DNA from: Antedon bifida
Lineage: Eukaryota > Echinodermata > Crinoidea > Comatulida > Antedonidae
DNA length: 64,000 nucleotides
Direction: 5' to 3'
NCBI GenBank assembly: GCA_963402885.1
Contig: OY727103.1
Span: 4,812,501-4,876,500, forward strand
Positions within the stretch are counted from its first letter, which is position 1. Each line of letters opens with the position of its first letter. Made by a program: the position numbers and the translations under genes. Shown in pieces: positions 44,756 through 56,340 of this stretch. The notes under the pieces were generated by a model that worked only from the letters and a program-made list of their open reading frames with translations, made no database searches and was not told where the DNA came from.

Positions 44756-45143
44756 TTTATAATGTAATAAAACAAAGTTTGATAACGTAGTTTGTTGTTG
44801 CGATCGAGGTAACTTTCACAGAGAAAGACGGTTGAGTTTCGAAGAGCACTGAACGCAAAATAACAGAACACAACATCACAAGCAGACGAGCCAATACAGC
44901 AGTTTAGGAGTCACTGACATGAGTTCAGTTCCGGTTCAAATTTCAACATTACAGAAGTCCAATTTTAATGGATAATAGTTCAAGAGAAGTTCCAATTTGA
45001 GGTTCGATAATTATTATGGTCTAAGGGTTGCTTTCAGTAAATGTTCATCTGGTTATGATCGTTGTAGGTTCTTGATAGAATGTTAGTAGCTTTTGACGTG
45101 CAATTCATTTATTCAATTGCGAAACTAATTTAATTCTATGTCA

Positions 45144-46025
45144 TTAACAGAGACACGTCGTTTTATTTACCAGAGAACGAATCAATTGACGAAATTGCTC
45201 ATTTCTAAATGAATACACAATTGGATTCATACCAGAGTTTAAATGGGTAACTGTTAATAATAACATTGCCGTTGTGTCATCGTATGTTTTTTTACCATGA
45301 ATAATATCGTATATAGAATGAGACAGAATATATACCAAACATGGAAAGATACATACAACATAAGTGCCAACAATTATCATAGTTGTTTTCGTGGCTTTGT
45401 AGTCTTTCATGCGTTTTGATCTGATTACAGAATTCTCTATTGCTGAAATCTGTAGTTGCTGCTTCCTAGCTTTGAAATAAATAATAAGATTGAATACACA
45501 TATTAACACAAGAATTATCAGACGCACAGTAGTTATCATTAAGAAGAAAGTAGGCAGGTTGATATAAAATGCAACGAATCCTCCAGTAATGAACAAGACA
45601 ATCCCTATTACTATTGTAGCCGCAATTCCAGTGTTGACAACACGCGACGTCATCAGCTGATGGTGACGGAACGGATAGACTATTGCTACGTATCTTTCGA
45701 CTGTTAATAAACACAGTAGTAGCTGTGAAATAAACACCATATACAACAAAGTACAGTCTAGTAAAAAAATGAATGTTGACCTTCTCAGTAAAAGTCTCTG
45801 CATCACCCACAGGCTACCGATCACTCCAGATATTAAATCAACTATACTTAAACTGAACTGGATACGTTTTGCCAAGTTAGTGTACATCTTTTTCCAAATT
45901 CCGACCGCAATAACAAATACATTACTGACAATTATCCACAATGATATCATTATCCATATATTTCCAAGTATTAACATATTACTGAAATTCACTGTTGTAT
46001 CTTCATAGCTAGTTACATTATCCAT
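45144..46025 (-). CDS. Class A GPCR 12 (array type B, second copy)
   Basis: 293 residues from the aligned Met (longer in-frame start at 46085). The protein is identical to GPCR 14, and its flanks are nearly identical as well. It has ERYVAIVYPF, CIFP, NPIVYSF and the NKTTCLC tail. The neighbours are decayed relics on both sides. Confidence 0.92.
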   Translation of the reverse strand: MDNVTSYEDTTVNFSNMLILGNIWIMISLWIIVSNVFVIAVGIWKKMYTNLAKRIQFSLSIVDLISGVIGSLWVMQRLLLRRSTFIFLLDCTLLYMVFISQLLLCLLTVERYVAIVYPFRHHQLMTSRVVNTGIAATIVIGIVLFITGGFVAFYINLPTFFLMITTVRLIILVLICVFNLIIYFKARKQQLQISAIENSVIRSKRMKDYKATKTTMIIVGTYVVCIFPCLVYILSHSIYDIIHGKKTYDDTTAMLLLTVTHLNSGMNPIVYSFRNEQFRQLIRSLVNKTTCLC

Positions 46026-46989
46026 TTTTATTGTTCGGTGTAAAGTGACGACTAAAAAGTAAAATGACAGAGAACCAGAATTCATTAATTAGTTCCTTGA
46101 GAGAGGAGTCTAGTTGAAGATCACAAAAGTCCAGACGTAATTGTGCAATGAAAGTGACGATTGTTACGAACATTAAGATATAAAGTACTGTATCCAATAC
46201 TTGATTAGATGTGTATGCATATACACAGAGAAAAACATAACAGTAGGCGTTTGTTGCTGTTGAGCTTGCGAGTACGATGGTGAGTAAAGAGGTATAAAAC
46301 TGTAGCATACAATGGTCAGTCAAGGAGCATGACGATGCCAAAGAATAACGTTTCCACATCAATGGTTTGTCATCTTATTCTTCTTCTTCAATAACGTCTT
46401 TGAAAGACACTCGACAGTCATTGATTTGCTGTTGACATGCTTTCATTGAAATAATTATATACAATTTATAATTTATATAGGCCAAAGTTACCGAACCTCT
46501 GACAGGTAAAATAATTATAAAAGATACCAGAACTGTAACATTACTATAATTGTATTAAACAAAATTGCTAACAGTGAGGCATATTGTATTTCGAAGCATA
46601 GCTTACTACTAATGGTTCAATTTATTAATTATAAACAAAGTTAAATAATGAATTGTATCAGTACAATGTGTAACATATATTATTAAGGTAATTGTATTAT
46701 AGAAGCAGAAATAGAAAAAGTAAGTTGACTGATGACAGTTCGGATTATACATCACGTCATTTCATCAATTCTAGTACGAAACTTTTAATTTTGTTTAGTT
46801 ATAAGATCCGATAATAATTTTGTCAATAGCTTTAATAATAGCATTGAATCTGTAGAAAATCATCATCAGGCAATTGGTAATTAGGTCTACTGTGATTTTC
46901 TTCAAACTGATTCACGTATGGTATGATGTCTAGTGACAACAAGAAAATACTGTAGTATCGTGCCTGCTGAGGCATCAAATCTAACTCTT

Positions 46990-47114
46990 GATACGTTTTG
47001 CTAGTGTTTGTTAGTGTTAATTATTCACAACGACATGACTAGCCATATACTTGTAAGTAATATTATATTAATATAATCTAGTATCTCGTCCTCATAGTTT
47101 GTAGTATTATTCAT
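46990..47114 (-). pseudogene. Receptor relic in spacer (4)
   Basis: Decayed third-subgroup N-terminus, variant MNNTTNYEDE, between GPCR 12 and GPCR 13. It is near-identical to the relic at 51688. Confidence 0.75.
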
Positions 47115-47502
47115 TTTATAATGTTATAAAACAAAGTTTGATAATGTAGTTTGTTGTTGCGATCGAGGTAACTTTCACAGAGAAAGACGGTTGAGTTTCG
47201 AAAAGCACTGAACGCAAAATAACAGAACACAACATCACAAGCAGACGAGCCAATACAGCAGTTTAGGAGTCACTGACATGAGTTCAGTTTCGGTTCAAAT
47301 TTCAACATTACAGAGGTCCAATTTTAATGGATAATAGTTCAAGGAAAGTTCCAATTTTAGGTTCGATAATTAGTATGATCTAATGGTTGCTTTCAGCAAA
47401 ATTTCATCTGGTTATGATCGTTGTAGGTTCTTGATAGAATGTTAGTAGCTTTTGACGTGCAATTCATTTATTCAATTGCGAAACGAATTTATTTCCATGT
47501 CT

Positions 47503-48384
47503 TCAACAGAGACACGTCGTTTTATTTACCAGAGAACGAATCAAATGACGAAATTGCTCATTTCTAAATGAATACACAATTGGATTCATACCAGAGTTTA
47601 AATGGGTAACTGTTAATAATAACATTGCCGTTGTGTCATCGTATGTTTTTTTACCATGAATAATTTCGTATATAGAATGAGACAGAATATATACCAAATA
47701 TGGAAAGATACATACGACATAAGTGCCGACAATTATCATAGTTGTTTTCGTGGCTTTGTAGTCTTTCACGCGTTTTGATTTGATGACAGAATTCTCTATT
47801 GCTGATATCTGTAGTTGCTGCTTCCTAGCTTTGAAATAGATAATAAGATTGAATACACATATTAACACAAGAATTATCAGACGCACAGTATCGAACATTA
47901 AGAAGAAAGTAGGCAGGTTGATATAAAATGCAACGAATCCTCCAGCAATGAACAAGACAATCCCTATTACTATTGTAGCCGCAATGTCAGTGTTGACAAT
48001 ACGCGACGTCATCAGCTGATGGTGACGAAACGGATAGACTATTGCTACGTATCTTTCGACTGTTAATAAACACAACAGTAGTTGTGAAATAAACACCATA
48101 TACAACAAAGTACAGTCCAGTAAAAAAACGAATGTTGACCTTCTCAGTAAAAGTCTCTGCATCACCCACAGGCTACCGATCACTCCAGATATTAAATCAA
48201 CTATACTTAAACTGAACTGGATACGTTTTGCCAAGTTAGTGTACATCTTTTTCCAAATAGCGACCGCAATAACAAATAAATTACTGACAATTATCCACAA
48301 TGATGTGACTATCCATACACTTCCAAGTATTAACAGATTACTGAAATTCACATTAGTATCTTCATAGTTAGTTACATTATCCAT
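47503..48384 (-). CDS. Class A GPCR 13 (array type A, third copy)
   Basis: 293 residues, protein identical to GPCR 15. Compared with copy 9 it has IVTSLW in TM1 and SRIVNTDIAAT in TM4, where aspartate replaces a glycine kept in most copies. An acidic residue at the start of TM4 is unusual but is shared by both duplicates. Switch motifs are intact. Confidence 0.92.
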   Translation of the reverse strand: MDNVTNYEDTNVNFSNLLILGSVWIVTSLWIIVSNLFVIAVAIWKKMYTNLAKRIQFSLSIVDLISGVIGSLWVMQRLLLRRSTFVFLLDCTLLYMVFISQLLLCLLTVERYVAIVYPFRHHQLMTSRIVNTDIAATIVIGIVLFIAGGFVAFYINLPTFFLMFDTVRLIILVLICVFNLIIYFKARKQQLQISAIENSVIKSKRVKDYKATKTTMIIVGTYVVCIFPYLVYILSHSIYEIIHGKKTYDDTTAMLLLTVTHLNSGMNPIVYSFRNEQFRHLIRSLVNKTTCLC

Positions 48385-49326
48385 CTTTTATTGTTCGGTG
48401 TGTTGAAATCACAGTAAAATGAACCAGAATGCATTAATTAGTTCCTTGAGAGAGGAGTCTAGTTCAAGATCACAAGAATCCAGACGTATTTGTGCAATGA
48501 AAGTGACGATTGTTACGAACCTTAAGATATTGTATCCAATACGTAATTGGACGGGTAGGCACATACACAGAGAAAACAAAACAGTAGGCGTGTGTTGCTT
48601 TTGAGCTTGCGAATACGATGGTGAGTAAAGAGGTATAAAACTGTAGCGTACAATGGTCAGTAAAGGAGCATGAAGATTCAAAATCAATGGTTCTTCTTCA
48701 TCTTCTTCTTCTTCATCAATAACAGTCTTTGAAAGACATTCGACATCATCATCATTTGCTGTTGACATGCTTTAATTGAAATATCTACAATTTATAATTT
48801 AGTTACCAAAACCTCTGACAGGTAAAATAATTATAAAACATACCAGAACTGTAACATTACTATAATTGTATTAAGCAAAATTTCTGACAGTGAGGCAAAC
48901 TTGCTAACAGTGAGGCATATTGTATTTCTAAGCATAGCTCACTACTAATGGTTCAATTTATTAATTATAAACAAATTTAAATAATGAATTGTAACAGTAC
49001 AATGTGTAACATAATATTATTAAGGTAATTGTATTATAGAAGCAGAAACAGAAAAAGTAAGTTGACCGATGACAGTTTGGATTATACATCACGTCATTTC
49101 ATCAATTCTAGTACGAAACTTTTAATTTTGTTTAGTTATAAGATCCGATAATAATTTTGTCAATATCTTTAATAATAGCATTGAATCTGTAGAAAATCAT
49201 CATCAGGCAATTGGTGATTAGGTCTACTGTGATTTTCTTCAAACTGATTCACGTATGGTATGATGTCTAGTGACAATAAGAACATACTGTAGTATCGTGC
49301 CTGCTGAGGCATAAAATCTAACTCTT

Positions 49327-49451
49327 GATACGTTTTGCTAGTGTTTGTTAGTGTTAATTATCCACAACGACATGACTAGCCATATACTTGTAAGTATTAT
49401 TATATTAATATAATCTAGTATCTCGTCCTCATAGTTTGTAGAATTATTCAT
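49327..49451 (-). pseudogene. Receptor relic in spacer (5)
   Basis: Same decayed fragment, variant MNNSTNYEDE, between GPCR 13 and GPCR 14. Confidence 0.75.
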
Positions 49452-49841
49452 TTTATAATGTAATAAAACAAAGTTTGATAACGTAGTTTGTTGTTGCGAT
49501 CGAGGTAACTTTCACAGAGAAAGACGGTTGAGTTTCGAAGAGCACTGAACGCAAAATAACAGAACACAACATCACAAGCAGACGAGCCAATACAGCAGTT
49601 TAGGAGTCACTGACATGAGTTCAGTTCCGGTTCAAATTTCAACATTACAGAAGTCCAATTTTAATGGATAATAGTTCAAGAGAAGTTCCAATTTGAGGTT
49701 CGATAATTATTATGGTCTTGAAGGGTTGCTTTCAGTAAATGTTCATCTGGTTATGATCGTTGTAGGTTCTTGATAGAATGTTAGTAGCTTTTGACGTGCA
49801 ATTCATTTATTCAATTGCGAAACTAATTTAATTATATGTCA

Positions 49842-50723
49842 TTAACAGAGACACGTCGTTTTATTTACCAGAGAACGAATCAATTGACGAAATTGCTCAT
49901 TTCTAAATGAATACACAATTGGATTCATACCAGAGTTTAAATGGGTAACTGTTAATAATAACATTGCCGTTGTGTCATCGTATGTTTTTTTACCATGAAT
50001 AATATCGTATATAGAATGAGACAGAATATATACCAAACATGGAAAGATACATACAACATAAGTGCCAACAATTATCATAGTTGTTTTCGTGGCTTTGTAG
50101 TCTTTCATGCGTTTTGATCTGATTACAGAATTCTCTATTGCTGAAATCTGTAGTTGCTGCTTCCTAGCTTTGAAATAAATAATAAGATTGAATACACATA
50201 TTAACACAAGAATTATCAGACGCACAGTAGTTATCATTAAGAAGAAAGTAGGCAGGTTGATATAAAATGCAACGAATCCTCCAGTAATGAACAAGACAAT
50301 CCCTATTACTATTGTAGCCGCAATTCCAGTGTTGACAACACGCGACGTCATCAGCTGATGGTGACGGAACGGATAGACTATTGCTACGTATCTTTCGACT
50401 GTTAATAAACACAGTAGTAGCTGTGAAATAAACACCATATACAACAAAGTACAGTCTAGTAAAAAAATGAATGTTGACCTTCTCAGTAAAAGTCTCTGCA
50501 TCACCCACAGGCTACCGATCACTCCAGATATTAAATCAACTATACTTAAACTGAACTGGATACGTTTTGCCAAGTTAGTGTACATCTTTTTCCAAATTCC
50601 GACCGCAATAACAAATACATTACTGACAATTATCCACAATGATATCATTATCCATATATTTCCAAGTATTAACATATTACTGAAATTCACTGTTGTATCT
50701 TCATAGCTAGTTACATTATCCAT
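49842..50723 (-). CDS. Class A GPCR 14 (array type B, third copy)
   Basis: 293 residues from the aligned Met (longer in-frame start at 50783). The protein is identical to GPCR 12; only scattered flank differences separate the two loci (for example AAGGG preceded by TTG near 49720). This is either a very recent duplication or gene conversion. Confidence 0.92.
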   Translation of the reverse strand: MDNVTSYEDTTVNFSNMLILGNIWIMISLWIIVSNVFVIAVGIWKKMYTNLAKRIQFSLSIVDLISGVIGSLWVMQRLLLRRSTFIFLLDCTLLYMVFISQLLLCLLTVERYVAIVYPFRHHQLMTSRVVNTGIAATIVIGIVLFITGGFVAFYINLPTFFLMITTVRLIILVLICVFNLIIYFKARKQQLQISAIENSVIRSKRMKDYKATKTTMIIVGTYVVCIFPCLVYILSHSIYDIIHGKKTYDDTTAMLLLTVTHLNSGMNPIVYSFRNEQFRQLIRSLVNKTTCLC

Positions 50724-51687
50724 TTTTATTGTTCGGTGTAAAGTGACGACTAAAAAGTAAAATGACAGAGAACCAGAATTCATTAATTAGTTCCTTGAGA
50801 GAGGAGTCTAGTTGAAGATCACAAAAGTCCAGACGTAATTGTGCAATGAAAGTGACGATTGTTACGAACATTAAGATATAAAGTACTGTATCCAATACTT
50901 GATTAGATGTGTATGCATATACACAGAGAAAAACATAACAGTAGGCGTTTGTTGCTGTTGAGCTTGCGAGTACGATGGTGAGTAAAGAGGTATAAAACTG
51001 TAGCATACAATGGTCAGTCAAGGAGCATGACGATGCCAAAGAATAACGTTTCCACATCAATGGTTTGTCATCTTATTCTTCTTCTTCAATAACGTCTTTG
51101 AAAGACACTCGACAGTCATTGATTTGCTGTTGACATGCTTTCATTGAAATAATTATATACAATTTATAATTTATATAGGCCAAAGTTACCGAACCTCTGA
51201 CAGGTAAAATAATTATAAAAGATACCAGAACTGTAACATTACTATAATTGTATTAAACAAAATTGCTAACAGTGAGGCATATTGTATTTCGAAGCATAGC
51301 TTACTACTAATGGTTCAATTTATTAATTATAAACAAAGTTAAATAATGAATTGTATCAGTACAATGTGTAACATATATTATTAAGGTAATTGTATTATAG
51401 AAGCAGAAATAGAAAAAGTAAGTTGACTGATGACAGTTCGGATTATACATCACGTCATTTCATCAATTCTAGTACGAAACTTTTAATTTTGTTTAGTTAT
51501 AAGATCCGATAATAATTTTGTCAATAGCTTTAATAATAGCATTGAATCTGTAGAAAATCATCATCAGGCAATTGGTAATTAGGTCTACTGTGATTTTCTT
51601 CAAACTGATTCACGTATGGTATGATGTCTAGTGACAACAAGAAAATACTGTAGTATCGTGCCTGCTGAGGCATAAAATCTAACTCTT

Positions 51688-51812
51688 GATACGTTTTGCT
51701 AGTGTTTGTTAGTGTTAATTATTCACAACGACATGACTAGCCATATACTTGTAAGTAATATTATATTAATATAATCTAGTATCTCGTCCTCATAGTTTGT
51801 AGTATTATTCAT
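51688..51812 (-). pseudogene. Receptor relic in spacer (6)
   Basis: Last copy of the decayed fragment, variant MNNTTNYEDE, between GPCR 14 and GPCR 15. Confidence 0.75.
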
Positions 51813-52200
51813 TTTATAATGTTATAAAACAAAGTTTGATAATGTAGTTTGTTGTTGCGATCGAGGTAACTTTCACAGAGAAAGACGGTTGAGTTTCGAA
51901 AAGCACTGAACGCAAAATAACAGAACACAACATCACAAGCAGACGAGCCAATACAGCAGTTTAGGAGTCACTGACATGAGTTCAGTTTCGGTTCAAATTT
52001 CAACATTACAGAGGTCCAATTTTAATGGATAATAGTTCAAGGAAAGTTCCAATTTTAGGTTCGATAATTAGTATGATCTAATGGTTGCTTTCAGCAAAAT
52101 TTCATCTGGTTATGATCGTTGTAGGTTCTTGATAGAATGTTAGTAGCTTTTGACGTGCAATTCATTTATTCAATTGCGAAACGAATTTATTTCCATGTCT

Positions 52201-53082
52201 TCAACAGAGACACGTCGTTTTATTTACCAGAGAACGAATCAAATGACGAAATTGCTCATTTCTAAATGAATACACAATTGGATTCATACCAGAGTTTAAA
52301 TGGGTAACTGTTAATAATAACATTGCCGTTGTGTCATCGTATGTTTTTTTACCATGAATAATTTCGTATATAGAATGAGACAGAATATATACCAAATATG
52401 GAAAGATACATACGACATAAGTGCCGACAATTATCATAGTTGTTTTCGTGGCTTTGTAGTCTTTCACGCGTTTTGATTTGATGACAGAATTCTCTATTGC
52501 TGATATCTGTAGTTGCTGCTTCCTAGCTTTGAAATAGATAATAAGATTGAATACACATATTAACACAAGAATTATCAGACGCACAGTATCGAACATTAAG
52601 AAGAAAGTAGGCAGGTTGATATAAAATGCAACGAATCCTCCAGCAATGAACAAGACAATCCCTATTACTATTGTAGCCGCAATGTCAGTGTTGACAATAC
52701 GCGACGTCATCAGCTGATGGTGACGAAACGGATAGACTATTGCTACGTATCTTTCGACTGTTAATAAACACAACAGTAGTTGTGAAATAAACACCATATA
52801 CAACAAAGTACAGTCCAGTAAAAAAACGAATGTTGACCTTCTCAGTAAAAGTCTCTGCATCACCCACAGGCTACCGATCACTCCAGATATTAAATCAACT
52901 ATACTTAAACTGAACTGGATACGTTTTGCCAAGTTAGTGTACATCTTTTTCCAAATAGCGACCGCAATAACAAATAAATTACTGACAATTATCCACAATG
53001 ATGTGACTATCCATACACTTCCAAGTATTAACAGATTACTGAAATTCACATTAGTATCTTCATAGTTAGTTACATTATCCAT
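52201..53082 (-). CDS. Class A GPCR 15 (array type A, fourth copy)
   Basis: 293 residues, identical to GPCR 13. It closes the higher-order array. Its leader differs from the other three by an exact GGCCTA insertion (53185-53192) and a small extra segment (GATGGCAAAGAATAAG) near 53380-53395 that shifts the leader open frame. Confidence 0.92.
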   Translation of the reverse strand: MDNVTNYEDTNVNFSNLLILGSVWIVTSLWIIVSNLFVIAVAIWKKMYTNLAKRIQFSLSIVDLISGVIGSLWVMQRLLLRRSTFVFLLDCTLLYMVFISQLLLCLLTVERYVAIVYPFRHHQLMTSRIVNTDIAATIVIGIVLFIAGGFVAFYINLPTFFLMFDTVRLIILVLICVFNLIIYFKARKQQLQISAIENSVIKSKRVKDYKATKTTMIIVGTYVVCIFPYLVYILSHSIYEIIHGKKTYDDTTAMLLLTVTHLNSGMNPIVYSFRNEQFRHLIRSLVNKTTCLC

Positions 53083-53759
53083 CTTTTATTGTTCGGTGTG
53101 TTGAAATCACAGTAAAATGAACCAGAATGCATTAATTAGTTCCTTGAGAGAGGAGTCTAGTTCAAGATCACAAAAATCCAGACGTAGGCCTATTTGTGCA
53201 ATGAAAGTGACGATTGTTACAAACCTTAAGATATTGTATCCAATACGTAATTGGACGCGTAGGCACATACACAGAGAAAACAAAACAGTAGGCGTGTGTT
53301 GCTTTTGAGCTTGCGAATACGATGGTGAGTAAGGAGGTATAAAACTGTAGCGTACAATGGTCAGTAAAGGAGCATGAAGATGGCAAAGAATAAGGATTCA
53401 AAATCAATGGTTCTTCATCTTCTTCTTCTTCATCAATAACAGTCTTTGAAAGACATTCGACATCATCGTCATTTGCTGTTGACATGCTTTAATTGAAATA
53501 TCTACAATTTATAATTTAGTTACCGAACCTCTGACAGGCAAAATAATTATAAAACATACCAGAACTGTAACATTACTATAATTGTACAATTAGCACAATT
53601 TCTGACAGTGAGGCAAAATTGCTAACAGTGAGGCATATTGTATTTCGAAGCATAGCTCACTACTAATGGTTCAATTTATTAATTATAAACAAATTTAAAT
53701 AATGAATTGTATCAGTACAATGTGTAAAATAATATTATTAAGGTAATTGTATTAAAGAA

Positions 53760-54641
53760 GCCATCAATTTAGAAAAACAGACGTATGTGAATGATTTACT
53801 AACCATCTAAGACAACAAGTACCAATAATGAAATCAGTCCAATAAACTAATTCGGGAGAAGTTACTTTTGAGCAAAAATGTCACAGATGTCTACCTTGTA
53901 AAACCAAGGCAATCTTACTTTACTTATTCGCGTACGTACCATTTATTTTGGATCACCAGAATATATATATATATACAGTATTTCTTCTTTCTAGAATATT
54001 TCTAATTTAATAAAAACATGGTATTTGATACAAAATGGGTTATGTAACGAGCCGAAGGGATGCTAAGCTATTGGGATCAAATGGTTTATCTGTGCCTGCG
54101 ACACCATCAGTTCCATGCAACTTAACAGACGCCGCGCGCCGCGGAGAATAAGAACATAGTACAGTACTTTTGGTATTTGTCGCAGCAAGACATAATATCA
54201 AAGGACTGTTATGAGTTGCTATCTTGACAAGTGTCCTATTTTTAGATTGCCTTGGTAAAACTAAATACTATTATTATAATACAGGTTATGCATCTATCTA
54301 TACATCTATGTATTAAAGTAGGCACCTGTTTACTATTCTGTTTGGTCAATGTAGGCTAGTATGATACCATATACAGGTAAATAATAGATATAGCCTGTGA
54401 TGGCGCTAGTTACACTCCATTATGCGTGAGTAATTTCAGAATGACGTAATGCACAAACGGGCATAAATAAAGAGATGAAGATCCTGTGACGTGTTGATTA
54501 CGAGTACAGGTTATAGATGATAATAATACAACTTCATGATATGTAACCAGCCACAGATGTGTAAATAAAAGTACGAATGCATTTATATGATTGTTTTTTG
54601 TGCTTCTCGTCAGAAGAGTATTGGCAGACATAATAGATAGC
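53760..54641. other. Spacer after the array, no gene seen
   Basis: Array similarity ends near 53755. What follows is unique AT-rich sequence with a short (TA)n run (53963-53976). The 73-codon minus-strand frame at 54410-54631 has no recognisable family features. Confidence 0.5.
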
Positions 54642-55508
54642 CTAGAAATTGACCAAAGAACGAAAATAGTGAAGAAATTGCTTATTTCTAAAAGAGTACA
54701 CGATCGGGTTCAAACCTGAGTTTATATACGTAACTGTTAATAATACTCCAATTACAATTGTATTAAAAGAGTTTTTACCAGAAATAATATCAGATAGGGA
54801 TTGATACAGGAAATACACGACAGATGGGAAAATACATACGAAATATGTGCCCACAATTATTGTAGTTGTTTTCGTAGCTTTGTAGTCTTTTTTGTGTTTT
54901 GATCTTATCACAATATTTTCCATTGCATCAATTTTAAGTTGTTGTTTTCTAGCTTTGCAGTAAATGATAACGTTCAAGACACATATTAAAAGAAGAAGTA
55001 TAAGATTGATTGTATTACACATCAAGAAGAATAACCAATCCTTGGACAAAACTATGAAAAATATTCTAGATATGAAAATCAAAAACCCTATAATATACGT
55101 CACTGCAATTCCTATATTCACAACGCGTGATGTCATTATTTGATTGTGACGTAACGGATAAATGATTGCTACGTATCTTTCGATTACTAATAACCCAAGA
55201 TGTAGTTGTGATATGAAGACAAGACACAGAAAAACAGTTTCAAATAATTCTTCAACTATTGATCTTTCCATTAAAACTCTAAACATTGACAATATACTAC
55301 CACTTATTCCAGATATTAAATCAACTATACTTAAACTGAACTGGATACGTTTTGCCAAATTAGTGTACAGCTTTTTCCAAATAGTGACCGCAATAACAAA
55401 TGAATTACTGACAATTATCCACAATGTAACCATTAGCCACACACTAGTAATTATTACTGTATTATTAACATGTTGAATTTCTTCTTCATTGCTAGTTGTG
55501 CTATTCAT
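54642..55508 (-). CDS. Class A GPCR 16, intronless, intact, third subgroup
   Basis: 288 residues beginning MNSTTSNEEE (sequon NST). Third-subgroup marks: SQLHLGLLVIERYVAIIYPL, the IVIRSKHKKDYKATK block and INSGLNPIVYSFRNKQF. TM6 reads CIFPSVVYF. It is closest to GPCR 18, from which it differs mainly in ECL1 and TM4-TM5. The tail is very short (RSLVNF). Confidence 0.9.
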   Translation of the reverse strand: MNSTTSNEEEIQHVNNTVIITSVWLMVTLWIIVSNSFVIAVTIWKKLYTNLAKRIQFSLSIVDLISGISGSILSMFRVLMERSIVEELFETVFLCLVFISQLHLGLLVIERYVAIIYPLRHNQIMTSRVVNIGIAVTYIIGFLIFISRIFFIVLSKDWLFFLMCNTINLILLLLICVLNVIIYCKARKQQLKIDAMENIVIRSKHKKDYKATKTTTIIVGTYFVCIFPSVVYFLYQSLSDIISGKNSFNTIVIGVLLTVTYINSGLNPIVYSFRNKQFLHYFRSLVNF

Positions 55509-55680
55509 TTTTTCGTCGGTAACAAATGTTAGATCGCTTTGTTTGGTATGTTGATATCAAACTAACAGAGAAGAGAATGCCGTACTCGAGAAGGATATTC
55601 AGAGATTCACGGAGTGCGAAATAACAGACTTGTCAGAAAGCAGACGATCCAATGAAGCTAGTAAGAAATTAACTGGTTAG

Positions 55681-55693
55681 AGGTCAAAGTTCA
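55681..55693 (+). promoter_or_regulatory. Perfect DR1-type site upstream of GPCR 16
   Basis: AGGTCAAAGTTCA, 173 nt before the ATG, fits the consensus for HNF4/RXR-type nuclear receptors (direct repeat with one spacer). Paralogous promoters keep AGTTCAAAGTTCA at a similar place. Activity is not shown by the sequence. Confidence 0.4.
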
Positions 55694-56109
55694 ACATCAC
55701 AGAAGCAAAACTTGCACTGGAAATAATGATAGTTAATTCGACTAATATATGCATTCAATCTCCAGAAACAGAGAACCCAATGGCTGTGACCCAAGACACA
55801 CTGATGGTAAGAACTGGAGAGTACAATATCCTTTAAAGGAATTAAAACAAGAATGTTTACAGTATATATAATTGTGTTACATGAATTACTATCACAACAG
55901 ATTCCAAACCTGTTTTTCACGATTGTACACATTAACCTGTTACTGATTCAATAATTGAATTATAATGAAACAATAATGTAAAGTAAACCGTAACACTAGA
56001 TATTATTAGGTTTAATTTTATCTTTAAAGAGGTCACATATTGAGATAAACATATCCACTCTATTGATTGTAATATTAACAATAAAGCACATCTTAACTGT
56101 CTAACTTGT

Positions 56110-56340
56110 TTAACAGATAAAGTGAGTTGACAAATGACAAGCGACAGTTCGGATTATCCAACAAACATCTATTTCATTTTTTATATTCCTTACCATTTTT
56201 GTTTATTATTTTGTACTGTATTGCTATGGAGGAAAATAAATGTCTTTTGAAATGAAATGAAATGAAATACATCACGTTGTAATTGGTCAAATTACTTGAC
56301 GCTGACGCCATTTGGGTGCAACCTAGTGGAAACCAAGTTG
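56110..56340. mobile_element. MITE family 1 copy split by a retroposon tail
   Basis: The left part (GTTGACAAATGACAAGCGACAGTTCGG) and right part (ACATCACGTTGTAATTGGTC to CTAGTGGAAACCAAG) belong to one family 1 element. About 110 bp at roughly 56160-56268 interrupt it and end in AATAAATGTCTTTTGAAATG with GAAAT repeats, a typical LINE/SINE 3' end. Confidence 0.6.

Larger units (their letters stand above)
38100..53760. repeat. Higher-order tandem array, about 4.7-kb A-B dimer, three and a half copies
   Basis: Receptor genes alternate between type A (38117, 42801, 47503, 52201) and type B (40451, 45144, 49842). Distances A to A are 4684, 4702 and 4698 nt; B to B 4693 and 4698 nt. The basic gene-plus-spacer unit is about 2.35 kb. 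Spacers are copied along with the genes, including a decayed receptor fragment. The B-A pair at 45-48 kb and that at 50-53 kb encode identical proteins. Similarity stops near 53755. Confidence 0.95.
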
